DNA from: Pseudomonadota bacterium
GTDB taxonomy: Bacteria; Pseudomonadota; Gammaproteobacteria; Steroidobacterales; Steroidobacteraceae
Direction of reading: 5' to 3'
Length of the DNA: 36,801 nt
NCBI GenBank assembly: GCA_021777555.1
Contig: JAJYDK010000039.1
Coordinates: 1-36,801, forward strand
Position numbers and translations under genes: made by a program. The notes under the pieces are model-generated. The model saw only the letters and a list, made by a program, of their open reading frames with translations, made no database searches and was not told the origin of the DNA. Below, in pieces: positions 23,959 to 32,192 of this stretch. Position 1 is the first letter of the stretch. Every line of letters begins with the position of its first letter.

Positions 23959-24340
23959 GTGAAGCCGCTTTACGATTCGATGCTCGACACGAATCTGCTG
24001 GGGCGTACCTTCGCCGGCCCGACCTTTGCGGCGTGGCGAAAGGTGGCGAAAATCCTCGATGCCGCGCCCCTCAATCAGGACGCGCACGCGCTCCATCGGG
24101 AACTCACGGGACGCGATAGCGCGCCGCGTGAGGCCTTCCGCGAGGCGTATCTCATCAAGCCCCAGCCGAGCAGGCGGGACGCAGTCTCGCGCTCGCTCGG
24201 CGCCTCCTCGACGACTCGGAGGCGAAGTTGTGAGTTGTTCCGCGCCCGCCCATCGCGCGGTCACCCCCTCAGCCCCGGCGACCGTCAGCAGTTCGAGCGG
24301 GTACTCATCGACTGCAGCCCGCGGGGTGGTTCCGCACCGC
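23959..24340 (+). pseudogene. decayed terminase-like gene
   Basis: A GTG at 23959, with GGAGG upstream, opens a frame whose first 65 residues (KPLYDSMLDTNLLGRTFAGPTFAAWRKVAKILDAAPLN; REAYLIKP) resemble the start of phage terminase-like proteins found in conjugative elements. Beyond REAYLIKP the expected GG(R/T) Walker-type segment is scrambled among frames (SRAGGTQSRARS in frame +2). A later LSPGDRQQFERVLI may match the conserved D-R-Q-Q-A-R-V segment. The ATPase core is lost. The family call is by eye and moderately uncertain. Confidence 0.5.
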
Positions 24341-24352
24341 CGCGGCGGCGCG

Positions 24353-24516
24353 ATGTCTATCGAAGATTTACCGGTGACCTTCGCCGTGATCGCGAGCGCT
24401 TGGCGGGAAGCGGATCGCCTCAAGGCCGAACACGACGAGAACTGCTCCCCCGGGTGACGGTCTACGTCGTCGACGCCGACGGGGTGTCGATCTACAGGGC
24501 GCTGACAACTCGGTGA
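24353..24516 (+). pseudogene. small frameshifted accessory gene
   Basis: One frame reads MSIEDLPVTFAVIASAWREADRLKAEHDENC then stops. The continuing frame reads RVTVYVVDADGVSIYRALTTR to a stop at 24516. Insertion of one base in the run of five C at about 24446-24450 would join them into a 54-aa protein. This may be a recent loss or a sequencing error. Function unknown. Confidence 0.45.
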
Positions 24517-24520
24517 CTGC

Positions 24521-24538
24521 CGTTGCGCATGCGCAACG
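24521..24538. promoter_or_regulatory. 18-bp perfect palindrome upstream of the Ntn-hydrolase gene
   Basis: CGTTGCGCATGCGCAACG is a perfect inverted repeat, 83 bp before the start of the proteasome-like gene. It marks the left edge of the cargo genes and could be an operator or the hairpin of a terminator for the genes before it. Confidence 0.5.
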
Positions 24539-24620
24539 CACCGTCTGCTCGGGCTTTTGCCTCGCGGTGCAACGCGCTACACTGCCGGCCAATAACAACG
24601 ACGAACTCTGCGGGGAACCA

Positions 24621-25430
24621 ATGACTGTCTGCGTAGGAGCCATCTGCGAGGGTGGCAAGGCGGTGGTCGTCTCCGCCGATCGCATGATGACCTACGGGCC
24701 GCCGATGAACCTCCAGGCGGAAGGAGCGGTCCGGAAGATTTTTCAACTTACGCCGCAGTGCGTGATGCTGTTCTCGGGGTCCGTACCGGACGGCGAAGAG
24801 GTTTTCAGCCGCACCAAGGCCGGCGTGATTGCCACCCTGCACCCAGATGTCAAGACGATCGCCACGACCGCCGGCGGGGTGTACATAGCGCACAAGAAGC
24901 GGCGCGCCGAGGAGGCGATCCTGAGGCCGTTCCTTGGCATAGACTTTGCAGGGTTCCAGGCGCTCGCCGCTCAATCGGCGTCGTCTCAGGTGATGGCCCA
25001 GGTGCTCGGGTTGCTCAGTCAGCACAACCTCGGACTTGACATAATGATCGCCGGCGTGGACGCCGACGGTGCGCATCTGCACGTCGTTTCACATCCCGGG
25101 ACCGTCATGTCGATGGATACTGTCGGCACGGTCAGTATCGGGTCAGGTGGGATGCACGCGTCCATCCGTATGTCGCTCGCGCGGCACAAGAGCACCAGCA
25201 GTCTCGCGCAGGCGTTGCATAACGTCTACGAGGCGAAGCTCGCCTCCGAGGTCGCCCCCGGTGTGGGGAAGGTGACGGACGTCGCCGTGATTAACGGCGG
25301 GGGCATCAAGTTCGTCGAGGACGGTATAATCCAGGTGTTACAGGAAATTCACAAGGACCGACCATCATTGGACACGGCCGAGGTCGAGAAGCTCGCAGAG
25401 AAGTGCAAGGGGTATCAACATGCCTCGTGA
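24621..25430 (+). CDS. proteasome-like Ntn-hydrolase
   Basis: This 269-aa protein resembles proteasome beta/HslV Ntn-hydrolases. The N-terminus is Met-Thr, so removal of Met would expose Thr2 as nucleophile. TVCVGAICEGGKAVVVSADR matches the T...VG....G.V.AAD.R signature, with Asp20, and VRKI (Lys39) fits the catalytic lysine. GTVSIGSGGMHASI resembles the GSG segment of the family. There is no propeptide. ATG 24621 has GGGGA six bases upstream. Neighbours are a small ORF, a DUF5678 protein, a retropepsin-like protease and an OLD-type nuclease. Peptidase activity and a defence role are inferences; no AAA unfoldase of the ClpX/HslU type is encoded here. Confidence 0.82.
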   Translation: MTVCVGAICEGGKAVVVSADRMMTYGPPMNLQAEGAVRKIFQLTPQCVMLFSGSVPDGEEVFSRTKAGVIATLHPDVKTIATTAGGVYIAHKKRRAEEAILRPFLGIDFAGFQALAAQSASSQVMAQVLGLLSQHNLGLDIMIAGVDADGAHLHVVSHPGTVMSMDTVGTVSIGSGGMHASIRMSLARHKSTSSLAQALHNVYEAKLASEVAPGVGKVTDVAVINGGGIKFVEDGIIQVLQEIHKDRPSLDTAEVEKLAEKCKGYQHAS

Positions 25431-25608
25431 CCCGATTGACCTGTGGAACCCCGGTCCGTGGTTGGGAGACGCGTCGTCCGCGCAGGTAACGCTATGGCAG
25501 GCCGAGAACCACTGGGCCGCGCTGTGCCCGCCGCCCGTAGCGTTCCCGGTCGGCTGCGTTGCGCCGGCCGAGCATGATGAGCAGCCGAACCGGCCAGACC
25601 CACTCTGA
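25420..25608 (+). CDS. 62-aa small protein coupled to the Ntn-hydrolase
   Basis: The ORF starts 11 bp before the end of the Ntn-hydrolase gene and encodes a tryptophan- and proline-rich peptide (LWNPGPW; LWQAENHWAALCPPP). No domain recognised. The overlap suggests co-translation with the putative peptidase, and it could be a partner or substrate. Support is positional only. Confidence 0.5.
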   Translation: MPRDPIDLWNPGPWLGDASSAQVTLWQAENHWAALCPPPVAFPVGCVAPAEHDEQPNRPDPL

Positions 25609-25648
25609 ACCGAAGCCCCGCGCGAAGCGCGGAGATGGAGCCGCCGCG

Positions 25649-25927
25649 ATGGCCTCCCCGTTACAAAAAGAGTTCGAATATTACCTAGCCCATCAGGCTG
25701 AGATGGTCTCCCGGTACAATGGAAAGTTCGTCGTGCTTAAGGACGGCGACGTCGTTGGCGTCTACGACTCCGAGTTGGCCGCGGTCACCGAGACTCAGAA
25801 GACACACCGCCTCGGTACCTTCCTAGTACAGAAGGTGGAGCCGGGCGAAGGGGCTTATACACAGACTTTCCATTCTCGTGTAGCATTCCTGGCCGAGAAT
25901 GCAGAAGTCCAGCAGCTTCACCGTTAG
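25649..25927 (+). CDS. DUF5678-like protein
   Basis: This 92-aa protein contains YNGKFVVLKDGDVVGVYDSELAAVTETQKTHRLGTFLVQKVEPGE, which fits the short DUF5678 fold (W/F-V-v-l-d-g-x-V-v-g-x-d...). The start is ATG 25649. The end overlaps the following aspartic-protease gene by 29 bp. I recall DUF5678 genes beside retropepsin-like genes in other bacteria, so the two probably form a functional pair; the role is unknown. Confidence 0.7.
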   Translation: MASPLQKEFEYYLAHQAEMVSRYNGKFVVLKDGDVVGVYDSELAAVTETQKTHRLGTFLVQKVEPGEGAYTQTFHSRVAFLAENAEVQQLHR

Positions 25928-26453
25928 AGCTAACGGGGGGACGCTCCGCGTCCTTCAAACTGCTTGCCGCGTCGCTGAAGCGTTTGACCCGAATACCGCT
26001 CCGCAGTCATATCCGCAATTTCACGAGTTCCAGGCAATCTGGGATACGGGGGCTACGAACTCCGTTATCACCCAGCGGGTGGTGGATACGCTACACCTCC
26101 AGCCCATCGGCATGACGCGAGTTCAGAGCTTCGATTCGGCCAAGATGTCGGAGACCCACCTCGTTAATGTCGGCCTGCTCAACCAGGTTGCGATTCCGAA
26201 CATCAAAGCCACCAAAGGGAGTATCACCGACGGGATTGACGTATTGATCGGGATGGACATCATCACGATCGGTGACTTTGCGATCACCAATCGGGGCGGC
26301 GTTACCGTGTTCTCGTTCTGCGCGCCGTCGCAACGGTGCCTCGACTTCGTGCAGGAGCACAACGACGCGCTAAAGCAGAATCGCCCGGGATTCCGCGGTT
26401 TCACCCCGCCGCCGCCGTTCCACGTCGGCAGGAAGCGTAAAAATCGAGGCTAG
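25899..26453 (+). CDS. retropepsin-like aspartic protease
   Basis: This 184-aa protein is a single-domain retroviral-type aspartic protease. FQAIWDTGATNSVIT holds the catalytic D-T-G-A motif (about residue 50), and DGIDVLIGMDIITIGDFAITN matches the conserved I-I/L-G-x-D strand of the second half. It is expected to act as a homodimer. There is no signal peptide or membrane helix, so it is likely cytoplasmic. The gene overlaps the DUF5678 gene by 29 bp. A second protease fold (the Ntn-hydrolase) lies 1.3 kb upstream. The proline-rich and basic tail (PPPPFHVGRKRKNRG) is unusual. Confidence 0.85.
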   Translation: MQKSSSFTVRANGGTLRVLQTACRVAEAFDPNTAPQSYPQFHEFQAIWDTGATNSVITQRVVDTLHLQPIGMTRVQSFDSAKMSETHLVNVGLLNQVAIPNIKATKGSITDGIDVLIGMDIITIGDFAITNRGGVTVFSFCAPSQRCLDFVQEHNDALKQNRPGFRGFTPPPPFHVGRKRKNRG

Positions 26454-26504
26454 GCCTCAGGCGTGTACAATGTTGCTTATGAAAAGATCTGAACAATAAA
26501 GACG

Positions 26505-27974
26505 ATGTCGTACAGCGAAATCCGAGAATCCACCAAGGTGCAACTTCTGGATAAGGTTCGCCGACACGACTATGGTCGATACCTTTTCAAGGCAAGCCTC
26601 TTGCGTCTGCGTGGATTTTCAGGCGAGGACATTATCTTCGACTTCCCAGTCACGGCGTTGATCGGTCCAAATGGCAGTGGAAAGTCAGCCGTTTTGGGCG
26701 CCGCCGGCTGCGCCTACAAGCCGGTCAAACCTGGCACGTTCTTTCCGAAAAGTGCGGTCGGTGATGAATCGATGGCGGGATGGCGCATCGAGTACGAACT
26801 AATTGACAAGAAGTCAAGCCCCCGCCAGCTGATCAAGCGTACATCGAATTTCAGGCAGGCGAAGTGGGTTCGTGGTGACGTCGCAGATCGTGACGTTCTG
26901 TATTTCGGAATAGAGCGCACCGTCCCTGCCGGGGAAAAGACCCGATATAGGGCGCTGAAGCGCTCAACCTATCATCACAAACCCCCATTAAAGCCGATGG
27001 ATAAGGATGTTGCTGACCAGGTCGAACACATTCTCGGGAAGTCTGTCGCCGATTATCGGGTTACCCAATACGGATCCGATGACACGTTCCTCGTGGGCCG
27101 AACTGGGAAAAATAACTATTCAGAGTTTCACTTCGGTGCTGGCGAATCATCGATAATTCGCATGATTGCGCGAATTGAGAAGGCTCCGGAAAACAGTTTG
27201 ATTCTGATCGAAGAAATTGAGAACGGACTTCACCCAGTCGCGACTCGTCGTATGGTCGAGTATCTGATTGATGTGGCAGAGAGAAGATCGATACAAACCA
27301 TATTCACGACACATAGTGATTACGCTCTCTCGCCATTGCCGAACGAAGCCATCTGGGCGTCTGTTGATGGTCGTCTCCGCCAGGGCAAACTGTCCGTGGA
27401 AGCTCTGCGAGCAGTTTCGGGTCGGGTCGACAAGAAACTTGCCATATTCGTAGAAGACGAGTTTGCGAAGGCCTGGGTTGACGCAATCCTTCGGGAGACG
27501 CTTGGCCACGACTATGATCAAGTTGAAGTTCATGCGGTGCATGGCGACGGAAATGCGGTTGCCACGCACCACGGTCACGTTTCGAATCCCGCCGTCACTT
27601 TTCGGTCCTTATGCGTGATCGACGGTGATTCGCGTCAGCAAGAAGATCGCGATGCGGGGGTGATCCGACTTCCTGGCGCACAGCCCGAACTCTCCGTCTT
27701 CAAGAGTGTATGTGACCGCCTTGGTGAAGATTTGGCGGTTCTAACGGTTTCCTGCCAGCGTGCGCCTGAAGCACAGGAGATGGTGCGTCAATCCATTGAA
27801 GTGGTTTCAAGAACGAATCGTGATCCACATCTTATCTTCAATCAAGTTGGAATCAAGATAGGCTTTGTTTCAGAAACCATCGTTCGCGGGGCTTTCCTCG
27901 CACTGTGGATTCGGTCGAACCAAGCTTATTGCCAGGATCTGGCAGCGCGCGCGCGGCGATTCATTGAGAGTTAG
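26505..27974 (+). CDS. OLD-type AAA ATPase with TOPRIM nuclease domain
   Basis: This 489-aa protein has an N-terminal ABC-type ATPase with Walker A GPNGSGKS (residues 54-61), a signature-like FGAGESSIIRMI, Walker B LILIEEIENGLHP and the H-loop TIFTTHSDYA. A C-terminal TOPRIM-like domain carries the acidic residues of LAIFVEDEFAKAW and CVIDGDSR. OLD-family proteins are nucleases of phage defence (for example GajA of Gabija, although no GajB helicase is here). The base composition is visibly AT-richer than the transfer genes around it, indicating separate acquisition. ATG 26505 was taken as the start. TACAAT at about 26466 is a possible -10 box. Confidence 0.88.
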   Translation: MSYSEIRESTKVQLLDKVRRHDYGRYLFKASLLRLRGFSGEDIIFDFPVTALIGPNGSGKSAVLGAAGCAYKPVKPGTFFPKSAVGDESMAGWRIEYELIDKKSSPRQLIKRTSNFRQAKWVRGDVADRDVLYFGIERTVPAGEKTRYRALKRSTYHHKPPLKPMDKDVADQVEHILGKSVADYRVTQYGSDDTFLVGRTGKNNYSEFHFGAGESSIIRMIARIEKAPENSLILIEEIENGLHPVATRRMVEYLIDVAERRSIQTIFTTHSDYALSPLPNEAIWASVDGRLRQGKLSVEALRAVSGRVDKKLAIFVEDEFAKAWVDAILRETLGHDYDQVEVHAVHGDGNAVATHHGHVSNPAVTFRSLCVIDGDSRQQEDRDAGVIRLPGAQPELSVFKSVCDRLGEDLAVLTVSCQRAPEAQEMVRQSIEVVSRTNRDPHLIFNQVGIKIGFVSETIVRGAFLALWIRSNQAYCQDLAARARRFIES

Positions 27975-28006
27975 CCTGCGTACCCTGAGCCCGAGGGGCT
28001 AACGAA

Positions 28007-28292
28007 CTAAAGGTTGCCTGCTCGCGGGCGGCAGATTTGCTGCCATTGTGCTCCTCGCGTCGACGAGGCACTGTCCCGACATATCGGATCAGATCCAATT
28101 CGGCATTTGGAAGGAGTTCCGGGATGGGCGGAGCGGCTGTAATTGCGGGTGCAGCCGGGCGCGACCGGATCGATTGCGCGGTTGCGACGCGCTCTGCGGT
28201 TCTCTTCGATTCTCGGTGGTTCGCAGAGGCTTCCATTGATTTCATCTTGAGCACATTTGTTGCAAAGATCGACTTTGACCTGACCTGAACCA
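28007..28292 (-). pseudogene. small CxxC (zinc-ribbon-like) gene broken by a 5-bp duplication
   Basis: On the minus strand, GGGAGAGGA precedes ATG 28292 at a good distance. The frame from that ATG reads MVQVRSKS, but removal of one AGGTC from the tandem AGGTCAGGTC (about 28274-28284) gives MVQVKVDLCNKCAQDEING and continues open to 28007. The restored protein would have a CNKC motif and a basic middle part. Family not known. This is the second 5-bp tandem duplication that breaks a gene in this element. Confidence 0.5.
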
Positions 28293-28357
28293 TACGAAAT
28301 CCTCTCCCCCCGCGCTGGCAAGCACTTTGCCGGCACTCGCAGCGGAGGTATTTCGGC

Positions 28358-30340
28358 GTGACCCCCACCAAGATCCTCATCGGGCAGATCCTGATCGTCC
28401 TCGGGATCGTGCTGGCTGGGGTGTGGTCCGCGACCGAGTGGACCGCCGGAGCGCTGGGATTCCAGATGCGTCTCAGTGCACCGTGGTTCGTCCTCCGCGG
28501 CGTACCCGTGTACTACCCCTGGCGGCTTTTCGAGTGGTGGTACGCCTACGAGCCCTATGCTCCGGACGTCTTCGATACCGGCGGAGCGATTGCAGCCGGG
28601 AGCGGAATCTTGGCGGCACTGGCTGCGATCGTGGGCTCGGTCTGGCGCGCTCGCCAGTCACGGCTCGTGACCACTTACGGATCGGCGCGCTGGGCGACGT
28701 CTCGAGATCTCAAACTCGCCGGACTTATTCGGCCCGCAGGCGTGTTCCTCGGCCGGATCGGTCAACGATATCTCCGGCACGATGGTCCCGAGCACGTCAT
28801 GGTGTTTGCACCGACCCGCTCGGGGAAGGGCGTCGGGCTCGTGATCCCGACGCTTCTCACCTGGCCGGATTCGGCGGTTATCCACGACATCAAAGGAGAG
28901 AACTTCCAACTCTCGGCCGGCTGGCGCTCGCGCTTCTCTCATTGCCTGCTCTTCAATCCCGTCGATGCGCGCTCCGCGGCGTACAACCCGCTTCTCGAGG
29001 TGCGTCGCGGAGCGCAGGAGGTGCGCGATGTGCAAAACATCGCCGACATCCTGGTCGATCCCGAGGGCGCGCTCGAGCGACGCAATCACTGGGAGAAGAC
29101 GAGTCACTCGCTCCTCGTCGGCACGATTCTGCATGTTCTCTACGCCTGTGAAGACAAGACGCTGAGCGGCGTCGCCAATTTCCTCTCCGACCCCGCTCAG
29201 CCCATCGAACGCACGCTCCGAGCGATGATGACGACGAACCATCTCGGGGATCGTCCGCATCCCGTCGTCGCGAGTGCCGCCCGGGAGGTGCTGAACAAGG
29301 CGGATAACGAGCGCTCGGGCGTGCTCTCGACGGCGATGAGCTTTTTGGGACTGTACCGAGATCCCACGGTCGCCGAGGTGACTCGCCGGTGCGACTGGCG
29401 GATCGCGGACCTCACCGATGCCGAGCACCCGGTCTCCCTTTACCTCGTCGTGCCGCCCGCCGACATCGTGCGCACGAAGCCGCTCATCCGGCTGCTTCTG
29501 AACCAGATCGGGCGGCGGCTGACCGAGACCCTCGAACTGCAGCACGGGCGGCCGAAGCGCCGGCGCGTGCTCTTCATGCTCGATGAGTTCCCCGCACTCG
29601 GGCGACTCGACTTCTTCGAGTCGGCGCTGTCCTTCATGGCGGGCTACGGGCTTCGCGCCTTTCTCATCGCGCAGTCGTTGAACCAGATCGAGAAGGCCTA
29701 CGGCCCGAACCACTCGATCCTCGACAACTGCCACGTGCGGGTGGCGTTTGCGACCAATGACGAGCGTACCGCGAAGCGCATCTCCGATGCCCTCGGTACG
29801 ACGACGGAACTGCGCGCGCAGCGTAACTATGCCGGACACCGGCTCTCGCCCTGGCTCGGGCACCTGATGGTGTCGCGCCAGGAGACGGCCCGCGCGCTCC
29901 TGACCCCGGGGGAGATCATGCAGCTGCCGCCCGATGAGGAGATCCTCATGATCTCCGGTCACCCGCCGGTGCGGGCGAAGAAGCTGCGCTACTTCGAGGA
30001 TCGCAACTTCACCGAACGCCTTTTGCCGCCGCCTTCGCCCTCGGCTGCCGGCACCTGTGATCGTCCCTCCCCACATCCCCACGACTGGCTGGCCGCTCTC
30101 CCGTCCCGCAACCGCCAGCAGTTCCCGGGAGCGGTGATCGCAGGCGTCGAGGACGAGGGCGGCGGCCTTTCCCGGGAGGGGGGCGTCGACGCCTCGGACC
30201 TCGGGGAGCGGCCGGTGAAGGACATCGGAGAGCTCGGGTTCGATCCGGACTTCGCCGGAGAGTCGTTCGGTGCGGAGCCCGCCCTCGCGCGGGCGGCGCG
30301 TCTGGCGCCGCTCGATCCGGATGACGGACTGCCGCTGTGA
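28358..30340 (+). CDS. traG: TraG/VirD4-type IV coupling protein
   Basis: This 660-aa hexameric ATPase brings the relaxase-DNA complex to the type IV secretion channel. Two N-terminal membrane segments lie at about residues 7-30 and 75-95. Walker A lies in FAPTRSGKGVGLVIPTLL, Walker B in RVLFMLDEFPALGRLDFFESAL, with SVIH/AVIHDIKGENF nearby. The start is GTG 28358 with GGAGG upstream. The last 90 residues form a low-complexity, acidic tail. Its stop overlaps the CopG-like gene (GTGA). In this element class traG usually follows the relaxase directly; here 4.6 kb of cargo and debris intervene. Confidence 0.95.
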   Translation: MTPTKILIGQILIVLGIVLAGVWSATEWTAGALGFQMRLSAPWFVLRGVPVYYPWRLFEWWYAYEPYAPDVFDTGGAIAAGSGILAALAAIVGSVWRARQSRLVTTYGSARWATSRDLKLAGLIRPAGVFLGRIGQRYLRHDGPEHVMVFAPTRSGKGVGLVIPTLLTWPDSAVIHDIKGENFQLSAGWRSRFSHCLLFNPVDARSAAYNPLLEVRRGAQEVRDVQNIADILVDPEGALERRNHWEKTSHSLLVGTILHVLYACEDKTLSGVANFLSDPAQPIERTLRAMMTTNHLGDRPHPVVASAAREVLNKADNERSGVLSTAMSFLGLYRDPTVAEVTRRCDWRIADLTDAEHPVSLYLVVPPADIVRTKPLIRLLLNQIGRRLTETLELQHGRPKRRRVLFMLDEFPALGRLDFFESALSFMAGYGLRAFLIAQSLNQIEKAYGPNHSILDNCHVRVAFATNDERTAKRISDALGTTTELRAQRNYAGHRLSPWLGHLMVSRQETARALLTPGEIMQLPPDEEILMISGHPPVRAKKLRYFEDRNFTERLLPPPSPSAAGTCDRPSPHPHDWLAALPSRNRQQFPGAVIAGVEDEGGGLSREGGVDASDLGERPVKDIGELGFDPDFAGESFGAEPALARAARLAPLDPDDGLPL

Positions 30341-30807
30341 GTCGCGCGCGCCTCAACCTGTATCTGCAGCCCGCGCACGCGCAGCGTCTCACTGAGCTTG
30401 CGACCATGCGGGGGCTCTCGAAATCCGCCATCGTCGCCGCAGCGCTCGCCTCGTTCCTCTCGCCGGATGGAGCCGATCAGCGGGAAGCCATGATCGCGCG
30501 CCGCCTCGATCGGCTCACGCACCAGTTCGATCTCCTCGATCGGGACCAGACGATCCTCATCGAGACCGTTGCGCTCTTCATCCGCCACTACCTCACCGTC
30601 TCGACGCCTGTGCCAGCGGCCCATCAGGACGCGGTGCGCGCGCAGGGGCGGGCGCGCTTCGAGCAGTTCGTCGAGCAGCTGGGCCGTCACCTGCATCGCG
30701 GTCACAGCCTCGCGCGGCGGGTGACGGAGGAGCTCGGCGCCGAGGGGCGCGAGTACACGAAGGCGGCCGACGATGCCGCACAGGCGATTGGGGAGGGCAC
30801 ACCATGA
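30337..30807 (+). CDS. CopG/RHH-like protein between traG and trbB
   Basis: This 156-aa protein starts with a ribbon-helix-helix-like segment (RARLNLYLQPAHAQRLTELATMRGLSKSAIVAAALASFL). A long helical part follows (RLDRLTHQFDLLDRDQTILIETVALFIRHYLTV), predicted coiled coil. A protein of this type occurs at this position in trb operons of Tn4371-like elements. It may regulate the operon or assist the relaxosome. GTG start and ATGA end overlaps couple it to both neighbours. Confidence 0.88.
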   Translation: MSRARLNLYLQPAHAQRLTELATMRGLSKSAIVAAALASFLSPDGADQREAMIARRLDRLTHQFDLLDRDQTILIETVALFIRHYLTVSTPVPAAHQDAVRAQGRARFEQFVEQLGRHLHRGHSLARRVTEELGAEGREYTKAADDAAQAIGEGTP

Positions 30808-31838
30808 CGGATGTCGCCCAGCCGAAGGCCGGCCAGCCGCGGCGCGCCGAGCACCGCTCGCCGCTGGCCGTGATGACGAGCCGGCAGACCCGGATGCTGC
30901 GCACGGCGATGGGGGAGGCGATCGCTGGTGCGCTCGAGGACCCGGAGGTCGTCGAGATTCTCCTCAATCCGGACGGGACGCTCTGGTTCGATCGGCTCGA
31001 CACGGGGCGGTGCCGCTCCGGCATCTGTCTCTCGGGCGAGGACGGCGATCGCATAATTCGCTTGGTCGCCGCGCACCTGCGCCTCGAGGTGCATCCCGGG
31101 GCACCGATTCTCTCCGCCGTGTTGCCCGAGACCGGTGAGCGCTTCGAGGGGGTGCTCCCGCCCATCGTGCGCGGTCCCACCTTCTCAATCCGAAAGCGCA
31201 CCGCGGGCGTCATCCCGCTCACCCATTACGTGACGGACGGGATTCTCACGGAAGGCGAGGCGCAGGTTCTGGTGGAGGCCGTTCGGGCGCGACAAAACAT
31301 TTTGATTGCCGGCGGAACCTCCACGGGCAAAACGACACTGGCCAATGCGCTGCTCCTTGAGATCGCCGCGACCGGCGATCGGGTCCTGATGCTGGAGGAC
31401 ACCGTGGAGCTGCAGTGCCGGGCGGACGATCACGTCTCGCTGCAGACCCGGCGGGGACTCGCCTCCATGGCCGATCTCGTGCGCTCGGCGCTGCGCTTGA
31501 GGCCCGATCGGATCGTGGTGGGGGAAGTGCGCGGCGGGGAGGCGCTCGATTTGCTCAAAGCCTGGGGGACCGGGCATCCGGGAGGCATCGCGACGCTTCA
31601 TGCGGGCTCCGCGCGCGGTGCGCTCACCCGCCTCGAGCAGTTGATCCAGGAGGTCGTCGTCACCGTGCCGCGTGCGCTCATCGCCGAGGCGGCCGATCTC
31701 ATCGTCTTTCTCGCCGGGCGCGGGCGCGCCCGGCGTGTCGAGGAGCTCGTGCGCGTCACCGGATTCGACGCGCAGGGCTATCACCTCGAGCCGGTCCTTC
31801 CTGATCCCACCTCTCACCGCCACGGACACCGATCATGA
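30804..31838 (+). CDS. trbB: TrbB conjugal transfer ATPase (VirB11-like)
   Basis: This 344-aa secretion ATPase of the VirB11/TrbB family energises pilus assembly and switching to DNA transfer. Motifs: Walker A GGTSTGKTT, Asp-box region VLMLEDTVELQC, Walker B-like PDRIVVGEVRGGEALDLLKAWGTGHPGGIATLHAGS, and FSIRKRT upstream. Length agrees with TrbB. ATG 30804 overlaps the preceding stop, and the end overlaps trbC by 4 bp. Confidence 0.96.
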   Translation: MTDVAQPKAGQPRRAEHRSPLAVMTSRQTRMLRTAMGEAIAGALEDPEVVEILLNPDGTLWFDRLDTGRCRSGICLSGEDGDRIIRLVAAHLRLEVHPGAPILSAVLPETGERFEGVLPPIVRGPTFSIRKRTAGVIPLTHYVTDGILTEGEAQVLVEAVRARQNILIAGGTSTGKTTLANALLLEIAATGDRVLMLEDTVELQCRADDHVSLQTRRGLASMADLVRSALRLRPDRIVVGEVRGGEALDLLKAWGTGHPGGIATLHAGSARGALTRLEQLIQEVVVTVPRALIAEAADLIVFLAGRGRARRVEELVRVTGFDAQGYHLEPVLPDPTSHRHGHRS

Positions 31839-32173
31839 CCTCCACGCCTCGCTCTTCTCGACTGCATCGGGCACTCGCTTATCTCACCGCGATGCTCGGC
31901 TCACTGCTCTACGGCGCACCCGCCTTCGCCGCCGGCTCCAACATGCCCTGGGAGGCGCCGCTCGAGTCCATCCTGCAGTCCATCCAGGGTCCCGTGGCGC
32001 GCATCGTCGCGGTGATCATCATCATCGTGACCGGACTCACGCTCGCCTTCGGCGACAGCTCCGGCGGCTTTCGGCGGCTCATCCAGATCGTCTTCGGACT
32101 CTCGATCGCGTTTGCCGCGAGCTCCTTCTTCCTCACCTTCTTCAACTTCGCCGGCGGCGCCATCGTCTCCTGA
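31835..32173 (+). CDS. trbC: TrbC pilin precursor (VirB2-like)
   Basis: This 112-aa precursor of the conjugative pilus subunit has a signal peptide (LTAMLGSLLYGAPAFAAG) with a likely cut after AFA. Two hydrophobic helices follow: ARIVAVIIIIVTGLTLAFG and LIQIVFGLSIAFAASSFFLTFF. It would be processed by the TraF peptidase encoded at 20228. ATGA overlap with trbB. Confidence 0.93.
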   Translation: MTSTPRSSRLHRALAYLTAMLGSLLYGAPAFAAGSNMPWEAPLESILQSIQGPVARIVAVIIIIVTGLTLAFGDSSGGFRRLIQIVFGLSIAFAASSFFLTFFNFAGGAIVS

Positions 32174-32192
32174 GCGGTGCGAGGACGTCTGC

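Noticed and set aside
28658-30082. 474-aa minus-strand ORF opposite traG
   Set aside because: Antisense shadow of the well-conserved TraG protein.
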